14,899 nt of DNA from SG8-41 sp035456985 (GTDB lineage: Bacteria > Pseudomonadota > Gammaproteobacteria > Burkholderiales > SG8-41). The stretch covers positions 1 through 14,899 of the forward strand of contig DATICE010000270.1 of assembly GCA_035456985.1 (NCBI GenBank), given 5' to 3'. The position numbers were made by a program, and so were the translations under genes. Below the pieces are notes generated by a model. That model saw nothing but the letters and a program-made list of their open reading frames with translations. It was not told the DNA's origin and made no database searches. Position 1 is the first letter of the stretch. Every line of letters starts with the position of its first letter. Positions 1 to 6,577 of the stretch are shown here, one piece after another.

Positions 1-882
1 GAACGCAGGCGAATTCCAGGCCTGCATGAACGATGCCTGGTTCAGGTCGCCCATTGTCCAGTTCGCAGTGGCGTCGAAGCAGCACGCCGACAGCTTGCCG
101 TCCGCCGTGACGTGGCCCTCAGTGAAGGCCGACCAGCACGGCAACGGCTCGCGCAGCGCGCCCAGCCGCCCCTGATTGCCTGCCGTCGGGCGGTATCCAA
201 GCTGCTCCTCGCGCTCGGTGGCGAAGGCGCCCATCGAGTAGAGCGGCAGCCAGTAATGCTGGTCCACGTACGGCCGCACCCGTTCAGCGAGCAGGCGCTC
301 CATCTTCTGCTGCTGCACCCCGTCGTACTGGATGGACGAGGCGTAGAGGCCGGTCCGGTAGGCCCCGCGCCTGCGCGCCTCCCAGGCCGCCTGGATGTTG
401 TCGAGCGCGCGCCGGAACAGGCGCCCCGACACCGCCATGATCTTCTCGAACTGCGCCTCGTCGGCCGCATTGACCGACCATTTAAGCGAGTCAAGGCCGG
501 CCTTCATGCATTCCTCGACCGCCTCCGGAAAGGACATCGACGCGTTGGAGGTGAGGAAGACATAGGGCATCGCGACTTCGCGCTTGAGCCACGCGATGCA
601 ATCCACCAGCAGGCGCGGGTTCATGAAGGATTCTCCGAGGTAGAACACCCCGATCTCCTCGACCCCGGCGTCGCGCATCTCGCGGGTGATGCGCTTGAAC
701 AGACCGAAGTCCATGTCCCATTTTGGCTGCACTTCCCGCGTGCGCAGCGCGCAGAATCCGCAACGATAGTTGCAGCGCGGCGAGATCTCGATCTTGACGC
801 TCTTCGGCGCCGGTGGAGCCGCCTTCAACCAGGCGGGCGGAATCCGCGTCGTGTTGTCGATCCGGTCGGTGATGGATGCCAT
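1..882 (-). CDS. Radical SAM/SPASM-domain protein (partial, runs off the left edge)
   Basis: The minus-strand frame stays open for 294 codons from ATG 882-880 to the window edge. The protein shows the radical SAM 4Fe-4S motif CNYRCGFC (Cys37, Cys41, Cys44), a GE-type motif 'GESFMNP' near residues 83-89, and a C-terminal SPASM-like segment with Cys249 followed by Cys267-Cys268 ('SACCFD'), a pattern that usually binds an auxiliary Fe-S cluster. Such enzymes cleave S-adenosylmethionine to start radical chemistry. SPASM members act on peptides, proteins or small molecules, and the substrate cannot be read here. The start is supported by GAGGAG 7 nt upstream. The gene is divergent from a cytochrome c gene, with a 252-nt gap that contains two FNR-like boxes, so control by oxygen is plausible. 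The 3' end is outside the window. Family assignment is firm; function is open. Confidence 0.9.
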   Translation of the reverse strand, partial: MASITDRIDNTTRIPPAWLKAAPPAPKSVKIEISPRCNYRCGFCALRTREVQPKWDMDFGLFKRITREMRDAGVEEIGVFYLGESFMNPRLLVDCIAWLKREVAMPYVFLTSNASMSFPEAVEECMKAGLDSLKWSVNAADEAQFEKIMAVSGRLFRRALDNIQAAWEARRRGAYRTGLYASSIQYDGVQQQKMERLLAERVRPYVDQHYWLPLYSMGAFATEREEQLGYRPTAGNQGRLGALREPLPCWSAFTEGHVTADGKLSACCFDATANWTMGDLNQASFMQAWNSPAF

Positions 883-991
883 GACTCGACTCCTCGAGAT
901 TGCGTGCGCCGGGATTGGCGTTCCCACGGGAATCCGGTGCGCCCAAGATAGGCGAAGCACGCCTTTGCCGCACCTTTGTCGTCCAGTTTTC

Positions 992-1005
992 TTGACCCAG
1001 ATCAA
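992..1005. promoter_or_regulatory. FNR/Dnr-like box 1 in the divergent intergenic region
   Basis: TTGAC-CCAG-ATCAA matches the FNR-family consensus TTGAT-N4-ATCAA at nine of ten half-site positions. It lies 28 bp (centre to centre) from box 2. For the divergent radical SAM gene, a weak minus-strand -10 (TATCTT, 950-945) would put this box near -60, the usual class I position. It could instead be a second upstream site for the cytochrome promoter. Which gene it serves is inference. Confidence 0.55.
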
Positions 1006-1019
1006 AGCCTGACCCTTGC

Positions 1020-1061
1020 TTGACATGGATCAAATGGCGCCGGCGCTATGTCCCTTAGCAT
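1020..1061 (+). promoter_or_regulatory. FNR/Dnr-type class II promoter of the cytochrome c gene
   Basis: The box TTGAC-ATGG-ATCAA (1020-1033) is followed by a -10-like TAGCAT at 1056-1061. If transcription starts near 1068, the box is centred at about -41.5. This is the standard position for FNR/CRP-family activators that contact RNA polymerase in class II promoters. No good -35 hexamer is seen, as expected for an activator-dependent promoter. The same layout recurs upstream of hsp20, which strengthens the call. Confidence 0.7.
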
Positions 1062-1134
1062 TCCGGCAGTATGTGGCGCCGGCAACCGGGGCGTCGAAGT
1101 GAGGGCAACTCCATCTACCTAAAGGAGTCATTCA

Positions 1135-1617
1135 ATGAAAGCGATCTGGAGTTCAGCGTGTGTTGCAGCGTGCCTGGCCGTGGCGAGTGCCGGCAGCCTG
1201 GCGCAGGACGTGACCTACCGGAAGGACATCAAGCCCATCATCGATGCGAAGTGCGCGGCCTGCCACGGCGCGGGATCACCCACCCTGGCGGATTTCCTGC
1301 TGGAAGAGAAGAAGTACAAAGAGTCAATGAAAGGCCCGCGCCTCGATAGCTATGCCGACCTGCTCATGCTGGTCGGCTGGACCGACAGCGGGGCGATCAT
1401 GCGCCGGCTCGACGACGGCAAGAACCCCCTGGCGGGCGGCAAGCCCGGCAACATGTACCAATTCCTCGGCGGGACCGACGAGGAGCGGCAGAAAAACCTG
1501 CGGACATTCAAGGCCTGGGTCGGCCCGGACAGCTGGAATCTGAACCGGTTCAAGGCGCGGGGCAAAGTCCCCGGAATCACGAAGGAGCAGCTGGAGAAGC
1601 TCCAGGTCAAGTACTGA
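1135..1617 (+). CDS. Periplasmic monoheme cytochrome c
   Basis: A 160-residue protein. The N-terminal ~23 residues form a signal peptide (Lys2, hydrophobic run, 'SLAQ' before the mature part), so it is probably exported to the periplasm. A single heme-binding CAACH lies at residues 40-44, within 'KPIIDAKCAACHGAGSP', the form seen in cytochrome c-like domains of the PSCyt1 type. The likely sixth heme ligand is a methionine such as Met107 in 'GNMYQFLGG', but this is not proven. AAGGAG (1122-1127) sits 7 nt before the ATG and decides the start. Upstream lies an FNR-like box at about -41.5, so the gene is probably induced at low oxygen and may carry electrons in a microaerobic or anaerobic chain. 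Partner enzymes are not visible. Heme attachment is firm; the exact role is unknown. Confidence 0.9.
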   Translation: MKAIWSSACVAACLAVASAGSLAQDVTYRKDIKPIIDAKCAACHGAGSPTLADFLLEEKKYKESMKGPRLDSYADLLMLVGWTDSGAIMRRLDDGKNPLAGGKPGNMYQFLGGTDEERQKNLRTFKAWVGPDSWNLNRFKARGKVPGITKEQLEKLQVKY

Positions 1618-1661
1618 GAACGCGCTCGCTTTCAGGACGTTGGGAGCCGGCGGCGGCGCGC

Positions 1662-1702
1662 TTGATCTAGGTCAAGAGGCCGGCGCGCGCGTGCGTTAGG
1701 AT
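1662..1702 (+). promoter_or_regulatory. FNR/Dnr-type class II promoter of hsp20
   Basis: CTTGATCTAGGTCAAG at 1661-1676 contains TTGAT-CTAG-GTCAA, a nearly perfect palindrome of the FNR/Dnr/Anr type. A -10-like TAGGAT follows at 1697-1702. With a start near 1709-1710 the box centre is at about -41. The distance from box to -10 (35 nt start to start) is almost the same as in the cytochrome promoter (36 nt). A 5' untranslated leader of about 70 nt results. Confidence 0.75.
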
Positions 1703-1709
1703 CTTCTCA

Positions 1710-1749
1710 GGCGGTCAGGAAGACCGCCGGAGCGGGCCGCGGGTCCGCT
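1710..1749 (+). promoter_or_regulatory. Hairpins in the hsp20 5' leader
   Basis: GGCGGTC (1710-1716) pairs with GACCGCC (1722-1728) around a 5-nt AGGAA loop, exactly at the inferred 5' end of the mRNA. A second stem AGCGG/CCGCT spans 1731-1749. Neither covers the ribosome binding site at 1768-1773, so they look more like mRNA-stabilising structures than a classic ROSE thermometer, although small heat-shock genes often have thermosensor leaders. The pairing is seen; the role is guessed. Confidence 0.4.
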
Positions 1750-1779
1750 GCCGGCTCATCCGAATCGAAGGAGAGTTCC

Positions 1780-2205
1780 ATGGCAAACATCACACGCTAT
1801 GATCCATTCAACGAACTCGATGACGTGTTCAAAGGCCTGTTCGTGCGGCCGATGCGTTTCGACCTCGACCTGGCGCCGCAGATGAAGATGAAAATCGACG
1901 TCACCAAGGCCGACGATACCTACACGGTGAAGGCCGACATCCCGGGCGTCAAGAAGGACGACATCCAGGTGTCCGTTGACGGCGATGAAGTGACGATCAG
2001 CGGCGAGATCAAGAAGGAAACCGAGGAAAAGAAGGGCGAGGAAGTGCTGCGCAGCGAGCGCTATTACGGAAAGATCTCGCGCAGCTTCACGCTGCCGCAC
2101 GACGTGGACGAGGCGAAGGTAGCGGCGAAGTACGCCGACGGCGTGCTGAAGCTCACGCTCCCCATGAAAGGGAAGTCCGCGAGCAGGAAGATCACCGTCA
2201 GCTGA
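1780..2205 (+). CDS. Hsp20/alpha-crystallin small heat-shock protein
   Basis: A 141-residue cytoplasmic holdase chaperone. The alpha-crystallin domain covers about residues 36-128 and has the hallmarks 'DIPGVKKDDI' (53-62) and 'ADGVLKLTLP' (119-128, the A-x-x-x-n-G-V-L signature). The C-terminus carries an I-x-I/V motif (Ile138-Thr139-Val140) used in oligomer assembly. The short N-terminal arm 'RYDPFNELDDVF' is typical of bacterial class A proteins. AAGGAG (1768-1773) lies 6 nt before the ATG. The promoter appears to be FNR/Dnr-dependent rather than an obvious heat-shock promoter, so the chaperone may serve protein protection during oxygen limitation. Length and motifs fit the family; no oddity is seen. 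Confidence 0.97.
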   Translation: MANITRYDPFNELDDVFKGLFVRPMRFDLDLAPQMKMKIDVTKADDTYTVKADIPGVKKDDIQVSVDGDEVTISGEIKKETEEKKGEEVLRSERYYGKISRSFTLPHDVDEAKVAAKYADGVLKLTLPMKGKSASRKITVS

Positions 2206-2219
2206 GCGGGGGCGGGGCA

Positions 2220-2474
2220 ATGGCCACCGCAGCGAGGGCACGCAGGCCCGCGCGCGTCGGGGCGGCGAGTTCCGCCGGCGCAGGGCGGCTTTGCGGTTGC
2301 GGGGTTCGGGTAGACGCCGACGAGCGCCTTCACCTGATCAACGCCTGCGCGTTTTTCAGGGCCGAACGGTTCCGCGCGGCAGACCCCGGAAGCATCCGCG
2401 GGGACGACGTGCAAAAGGCGGCGAAGGACGTCGATGCGGCCCTGAAAGGACGCAGGAAACCCAAGAAACGGTGA
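2220..2474 (+). CDS. Small hypothetical protein coupled to the downstream cytochrome c
   Basis: An 84-residue ORF 14 nt after hsp20. I do not recognise it with confidence. The first ~30 residues are Ala/Arg-rich and of low information, so the true start may be further in. The part from about residue 32 is more protein-like, with 'ERLHLINACAFFRAERFR' followed by an acidic/basic helix and a Lys/Arg-rich tail. The helix distantly recalls DUF2934 ('aAYfrAErRGf'), but this is only a resemblance. The best reason to accept it is that its TGA (2472-2474) overlaps the ATG of the next gene (TGATG), the classic arrangement of coupled translation. The ribosome binding site is a poor G-rich stretch. It may belong to the hsp20 transcript. 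Confidence 0.55.
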   Translation: MATAARARRPARVGAASSAGAGRLCGCGVRVDADERLHLINACAFFRAERFRAADPGSIRGDDVQKAAKDVDAALKGRRKPKKR

Positions 2475-2770
2475 TGCCGGGCAACATCGCGATCGCCCTG
2501 GTCGCAGCAGGCAGCCTTGCCGGCGCCGCGGCCGCGTGGGGCGCCGAAGTCCCCGACATGGAGCGCGGGCGGGCGCTCTATGAGAATCATTGCGTCGCGT
2601 GCCACACCCCCAAGGTGCACCGGCGCGTTCCTGCCCTGCCGCTCGGGAGCGACGACCTTCGCTATATCGTGACGCTCTGGGCATCCCAGCAGGGCCTGCG
2701 CTGGAGCCGTGACGAAATCGAGGACGTCGTCCACTACCTCGACCGCGCGCACTACCGGTTCGAAAAATAG
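2474..2770 (+). CDS. Small monoheme cytochrome c without a clear Met ligand
   Basis: A 98-residue protein with a signal peptide (hydrophobic residues 5-22, cleavage probably after 'AWGA') and a heme motif CVACH at 40-44, preceded by 'GRALYENHC', the usual start of class I cytochrome c domains. After the heme site there is no methionine at all, so the sixth ligand must be another residue (His49, His87 or His93 are available) or the heme is five-coordinate. The C-terminal helix 'EIEDVVHYLDRAHYRF' resembles the terminal helix of small cytochromes found in betaproteobacteria. The start overlaps the stop of the preceding ORF by one base. A longer in-frame ORF from 2291 is rejected because its N-terminus is a shadow of the upstream gene. 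Likely periplasmic; partner unknown. Confidence 0.85.
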   Translation: MPGNIAIALVAAGSLAGAAAAWGAEVPDMERGRALYENHCVACHTPKVHRRVPALPLGSDDLRYIVTLWASQQGLRWSRDEIEDVVHYLDRAHYRFEK

Positions 2771-2771
2771 C

Positions 2772-2788
2772 CCCGCTCCACGAGCGGG
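2772..2788 (+). terminator. GC-rich hairpin after the second cytochrome gene
   Basis: CCCGCTC (2772-2778) pairs perfectly with GAGCGGG (2782-2788) around a 3-nt loop, starting two bases after the TAG stop. There is no T-run behind it, so it is at best a weak terminator or a 3'-end stabiliser between the cytochrome and the Pat-like gene. Confidence 0.35.
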
Positions 2789-2825
2789 TCGCGCGCGGTG
2801 GCAACGCGCGGTTACACTTGCGCCC

Positions 2826-5528
2826 ATGCCCGCCGACCCCACCATGCGCCATTACCTCGCGCCGCTGTTCGAGCCGGACGCGGTCGCGATCATCGGCGCG
2901 AGCGAGCGTAAGGGCTCGGTCGGCGCGGTGCTGATCGGCAACATGCTCGCCGCGAGCTACCGCGGCGCGCTCTACGCGGTGAACCCGAAGCACCGCGAGG
3001 TGCGCGGCGTGCCGTGCTTTCCGACGATCGGGGAAGTGCCGCGGAGAGTGGATCTCGCCGTGATCGCGACGCCGGCTGCGACCGTGCCGGGGGTCATCGA
3101 ACAGTGCGGCGCGGCGGGTGTGCGCGCAGCGGTCGTGGTGAGCGCAGGCTTCTCGGAATCCGGCCCCGCCGGCACGGCGCTCGAGCGCGCGCTGCTCGAA
3201 ATCGCGCGCCGCCACCGGCTGCGGGTGCTCGGCCCCAACTGCCTCGGCATCATGCGGCCCGGCATCGGGCTGAATGCAACGTTCGCGCGCGGCCATTCCC
3301 GGTCAGGATCGCTCGGCCTCATCTCGCAGTCGGGTGCGGTCTGCACGGCGATGCTCGATTGGGCGGCCGCTCACGGCGTGGGCTTCTCGAGCGTGGTGTC
3401 GCTCGGGGGCTCGACCGAGCTCGACTTCGGCGAGCTGGTGGATTATCTCGTCAACGACCCGAAAACCGCGCACATCCTGCTCTATATCGAAGGCGTGCGC
3501 GAGGCGCGCCGCTTCGTGAGCGCACTGCGCGCCGCGGCGCGGGTGAAGCCGGTAATCCTGATGAAAGTGGGGCGCCAGCCCGCCGGCTCGCGCGCGGCGG
3601 TATCGCATACCGGGGCGATGGTGGGCGCGGACGACGTGTTCGAGGCGGCGGTGCGCCGGGCCGGTGTCGTGCGCGTGCGCACGCTCAGCCAGCTCTTCGC
3701 CGCCGCGCAGGCGCTGTCCGCGAACGTGCGGCCGCGCGGCGACCGGCTCGCGGTCATCACCAACGGCGGAGGCCCCGGCGTGATGGCGGCCGACCGTGCC
3801 GGCGACCTCGGCATCCCGCTCGCAGAGCTCGCGGGCGCGACGATCGAGGCGCTGAGGAAGGTGCTGCCGTCCAACTGGTCGCAGGGCAACCCGGTCGACC
3901 TGATCGGCGACGCGGACGCGGAGCGCTACCGCGGGGCGCTCAGCGCCTGTCTCGCCGACCCCGGCGTGGACGGCGCGCTGGTGATCCTCGCACCGCAGGC
4001 GATGACCGCGCCGCTGGAGGTCGCGCGCGCCGTTATCGAATGCGCCGCGAAGAGCGACAAGCCGCTGCTTACCTGCTGGATGGGCGAGGTGCAGGTCGCG
4101 AAAGCCCGGCGGCTGCTTGCCGCGCGCGGCATTCCGACCTTTCCCGCGCCCGATCCCGCGATCGAGATGTTCGCGCACGTCTCGGCGTTCTACCGCAATC
4201 AGCGGATTCTCCTGCAGACGCCCGGGCCGCTTTCGCACCACCCCGACCCGGATGTCGCCGGCGCGCGGCTGGTGATCGAGGGCGCGCTCGCCGAGCATCG
4301 CACCGTGCTCTCCGAGATGGAGTCCAAGGCGGTGCTTGCCGCGTTCCACGTGCCGATCGCGAGAGCAGTGCGCGTGCACTCCGCGAACGAGGCGATGCTC
4401 GTCGCCCAGGAGACGGGGTTTCCGGTGGTGATGAAGATCGACTCGCCCGACATCACGCACAAGTCGGATGTCGGAGGCGTGCGGCTCGGCATCGCGAATG
4501 CGCAAGCCGCCCGGGACGCCTACCACGAGCTGACCGATGGCCTGAAACGGCTGCGGCCGGAGGCGCGCCTGAGCGGAGTCGTTGTCGAGCCCATGGTGGC
4601 GCGCCCGAACGGCCGCGAGCTGCTCGCCGGCGTCGTGCACGACCGCGTCTTCGGCCCGGCGATTACGTTCGGCACCGGCGGCACGGCGGTCGAGGTGCAC
4701 GCCGATCGCGCGGTTGCGCTCCCGCCCCTGAACGGCATGCTGATCGAGGAGCTGATCCACGGCACCCGCGCACGCCGGCTGCTCGGCGAGTTCCGCAACA
4801 TGCCGCCGGTGGACCGCACCGCCCTCGAAGTCATGCTGCTGCGCATCTCGGAGATGGTGTGCGAGCTGCCCGAAATCCGGGAGATGGATGTGAATCCCCT
4901 GCTGGTGGACGAAGCGGGGGCGATCGCACTCGACGCGCGCATCGTGGTCGCCCGTCCCGGGGCGGCGCTTCCGCGCTACGGCCACATGGCCATTCATCCG
5001 TATCCCGCGCACCTGGTCTCGGAGTGGACGGCGCCGAACGGCAGGAGGGTGACGGTGCGCCCGATCCGGCCGGAGGACGCCGGGATCGAGCGGGATTTCG
5101 TGAAGCAGCTCTCGCCCGAAGCGAAGTATTTCCGCTTCATGAGCACGATCCGCGAGCTCTCGCCGCAAATGCTCGCGCGCTTCACGCAGATCGACTATGA
5201 CCGCGAGATGGCGCTGATCGCGGTGACCGCGAAGGATGGGCGCGCGGAGGAGGTCGCCGTCACGCGGTACTTCACGAACCCCGACGGCGCGTCCTGCGAG
5301 TTCGCGATCGTGGTGGACGACGAATGGCAGCAGCACGGCCTCGGGCGCTACCTGATGTCGCAGTTGATAGCGATCGCGCGCTCGAAAGGGCTGACTACGA
5401 TGAGCGGCGACATCCTCGCCGCGAACCAGGGCATGCTCGCGCTCGCGGCGAACCTCGGCTTCGAGATCGGCGAAGTCCCCGGCGAAGCGGGGCTCAAGCG
5501 CGCGACGCTCGCGCTCGGGCGCGTCTGA
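2826..5528 (+). CDS. Pat-family protein: NDP-forming acyl-CoA synthetase-like domains fused to a GNAT acetyltransferase
   Basis: A 900-residue protein close in length and domain order to Salmonella Pat/E. coli PatZ (about 886 aa). In order: a CoA-binding Rossmann domain (about 10-140, 'AIIGASERKGSVG'), succinyl-CoA-ligase-like domains (about 150-470), an ATP-grasp domain (about 490-710, with 'VVMKIDSPDITHKSDVGGV') and a C-terminal GNAT domain (about 735-895) with the acetyl-CoA loop Q-Q-H-G-L-G at 835-840. Pat proteins acetylate lysines of AMP-forming acyl-CoA synthetases and other enzymes, switching them off. Notably 'SHTGAMVG' keeps His261 at the position of the phospho-histidine of true ADP-forming acyl-CoA synthetases, so ligase activity is possible. 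ATG 2826 is chosen over an in-frame ATG at 2709, which would overlap the cytochrome gene. No good ribosome site is seen; TACACT at 2813-2818 may be the -10 of a leaderless transcript. Confidence 0.93.
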   Translation: MPADPTMRHYLAPLFEPDAVAIIGASERKGSVGAVLIGNMLAASYRGALYAVNPKHREVRGVPCFPTIGEVPRRVDLAVIATPAATVPGVIEQCGAAGVRAAVVVSAGFSESGPAGTALERALLEIARRHRLRVLGPNCLGIMRPGIGLNATFARGHSRSGSLGLISQSGAVCTAMLDWAAAHGVGFSSVVSLGGSTELDFGELVDYLVNDPKTAHILLYIEGVREARRFVSALRAAARVKPVILMKVGRQPAGSRAAVSHTGAMVGADDVFEAAVRRAGVVRVRTLSQLFAAAQALSANVRPRGDRLAVITNGGGPGVMAADRAGDLGIPLAELAGATIEALRKVLPSNWSQGNPVDLIGDADAERYRGALSACLADPGVDGALVILAPQAMTAPLEVARAVIECAAKSDKPLLTCWMGEVQVAKARRLLAARGIPTFPAPDPAIEMFAHVSAFYRNQRILLQTPGPLSHHPDPDVAGARLVIEGALAEHRTVLSEMESKAVLAAFHVPIARAVRVHSANEAMLVAQETGFPVVMKIDSPDITHKSDVGGVRLGIANAQAARDAYHELTDGLKRLRPEARLSGVVVEPMVARPNGRELLAGVVHDRVFGPAITFGTGGTAVEVHADRAVALPPLNGMLIEELIHGTRARRLLGEFRNMPPVDRTALEVMLLRISEMVCELPEIREMDVNPLLVDEAGAIALDARIVVARPGAALPRYGHMAIHPYPAHLVSEWTAPNGRRVTVRPIRPEDAGIERDFVKQLSPEAKYFRFMSTIRELSPQMLARFTQIDYDREMALIAVTAKDGRAEEVAVTRYFTNPDGASCEFAIVVDDEWQQHGLGRYLMSQLIAIARSKGLTTMSGDILAANQGMLALAANLGFEIGEVPGEAGLKRATLALGRV

Positions 5529-5541
5529 GGGGCGCGCGCTG

Positions 5542-6501
5542 ATGCGCCATGAAACAGTCGGCGCGCACCTCGTCTCTTCGGTCGCGCGCGGCCGCGGCGA
5601 CGAGACTGCGGCGGAGGCGCTGCGGCGCCTCGCTGCGGAAAAGCCGGCGAGCCTGGAGCTGGTGTGCGTGGTCGACGACGCCGGGCGGGTCCTCGGGGCA
5701 TTTCCCGGCAGGCGCCTGCTCACGCTGGCGGACAGCGTCACGTTGCGCGAGGCCATGGATCCCGCTTTCCCCCGCGTCGGCGTCGACGCCGACCAGGAGA
5801 ACGCCGCCTCGCTCGCGCTCCATCACGGCGTGGATGCGCTGCCGGTCGTGGACCGCGAAGGCCGCCTCGCCGGCGTGATGCCCACGCAGGCGCTCATGCA
5901 GGTGCTGCGCCGCGAGCACGTCGAGGACCTGCACCGGCTGGCGGGCATCCGGCGCGAGACGGTGAAGGCGCGCCACGCGATCGAGGATCCACCCATGCGC
6001 CGCGCCCGCCACCGGCTGCCGTGGCTGATCGTCGGCCTCGCCGGCGGCGCGGTCGCCACCGCCGCAATGGCGGGCTTCGAGGCGACGCTGGAGAGAATGG
6101 TCGCGGTCGCGTTTTTCGTGCCGGGCCTGGTCTACATCGCGGACGCGATCGGCACCCAGAGCGAGGCGATTGCGGTGCGCGGACTGTCGCTCACGCGGGC
6201 CGGCATCGGGCACCTGCTCGCCGGGGAGCTGCGCACCGGCATGCTGATCGGCGCGGCCCTGGGCGTGATCGCCTACCTGCCCATCCTGCTGGTGTTCGGC
6301 GACGTGCGGCTGGCGGCGGCGGTCTCGACCTCCATCTTCATCGCCGGCAGCGTCGCGGCCGCAATCGGGATCGGGCTGCCCTGGCTGCTCGCGCGGCGCG
6401 GCATCGACCCGGCCTACGGCAGCGGCCCGGTGGCAACGGTGATTCAAGATATCCTGACCATCGTGGTCTACTTCGCCATCCTGCAAGCATTCGGAATCTA
6501 G
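5542..6501 (+). CDS. Short MgtE-type magnesium (divalent cation) transporter with CBS pair
   Basis: A 319-residue inner-membrane protein. Residues about 1-130 form a CBS-domain pair ('LELVCVVDDAGRVLG', 'VDALPVVDREGRLAGVM'), and residues about 158-319 form the five-helix MgtE channel domain. The pore signature 'GTQSEAIAVRGLS' (204-216) and the C-terminal 'DPAYGSGPVATVIQD' (289-303) are present; Asp289 corresponds to the conserved DPA aspartate that lines the MgtE pore. It lacks the ~130-residue N-terminal superhelical domain of classical MgtE (about 450 aa), and the usual 'GGNxGTQ' reads 'ADAIGTQ', so Mg2+ sensing and selectivity may differ. It starts 13 nt after the Pat-like gene with GAGGGG 9 nt upstream of ATG, suggesting one transcript. 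The family is firm; the ion is inferred. Confidence 0.9.
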   Translation: MRHETVGAHLVSSVARGRGDETAAEALRRLAAEKPASLELVCVVDDAGRVLGAFPGRRLLTLADSVTLREAMDPAFPRVGVDADQENAASLALHHGVDALPVVDREGRLAGVMPTQALMQVLRREHVEDLHRLAGIRRETVKARHAIEDPPMRRARHRLPWLIVGLAGGAVATAAMAGFEATLERMVAVAFFVPGLVYIADAIGTQSEAIAVRGLSLTRAGIGHLLAGELRTGMLIGAALGVIAYLPILLVFGDVRLAAAVSTSIFIAGSVAAAIGIGLPWLLARRGIDPAYGSGPVATVIQDILTIVVYFAILQAFGI

Positions 6502-6502
6502 C

Positions 6503-6577
6503 GTTTCCGGCCTGAGCAGCGAGGAGGCAAAGCGGCGGCTCACTGCCGAAGGACCGAACGACCTGCCGGACGCGGAG
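6503..6577 (+). pseudogene. 5' remnant of a cation-transporting P-type ATPase
   Basis: The frame directly after mgtE reads 'GLSSEEAKRRLTAEGPNDLP' (6509-6568), an unmistakable match to the N-terminal cation-ATPase domain ('GLSseEA.rRL...GpNeLp') of P-type ATPases. Everything after about 25 codons is gone: no actuator, DKTGT or transmembrane segments occur anywhere in the window. No ATG, GTG or TTG precedes it in frame after the stop at 6455-6457, so it is probably not translated on its own. It continues without a frame break into a DNA glycosylase tail, marking a deletion junction near 6569-6590. Confidence 0.75.

Noticed and set aside
112..951. 279-codon plus-strand frame opposite the radical SAM gene
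   Set aside because: The minus strand encodes a clear CxxxCxxC radical SAM enzyme with an SD site; this frame is its mirror and has no motif.
2709..2825. Upstream ATG that would lengthen the Pat-like protein by 39 residues
   Set aside because: The extension overlaps the end of the cytochrome gene in another frame, is low-complexity Ser/Thr/Arg, and homologues begin near 'MRHYLAPLFEPDAVAIIG'.
2064..3296. 410-codon minus-strand frame over hsp20 and the cytochrome gene
   Set aside because: It is antisense to three supported genes, has no recognisable motif, and shows an arginine-rich composition.
3014..5200. 728-codon plus-strand frame inside the Pat-like gene
   Set aside because: It is an out-of-frame shadow caused by high GC; the translation is almost only Arg, Ala, Gly and Pro.
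3303..5756. 817-codon open frame on the minus strand
   Set aside because: It is antisense to the Pat-like and mgtE genes. Its His/Arg/Ala-rich translation matches no family, while the plus-strand frames have clear domains and motifs.
5494..6543. 349-codon minus-strand frame over mgtE
   Set aside because: It is antisense to the CBS/MgtE gene; the translation is His/Arg/Asp-rich without motifs.
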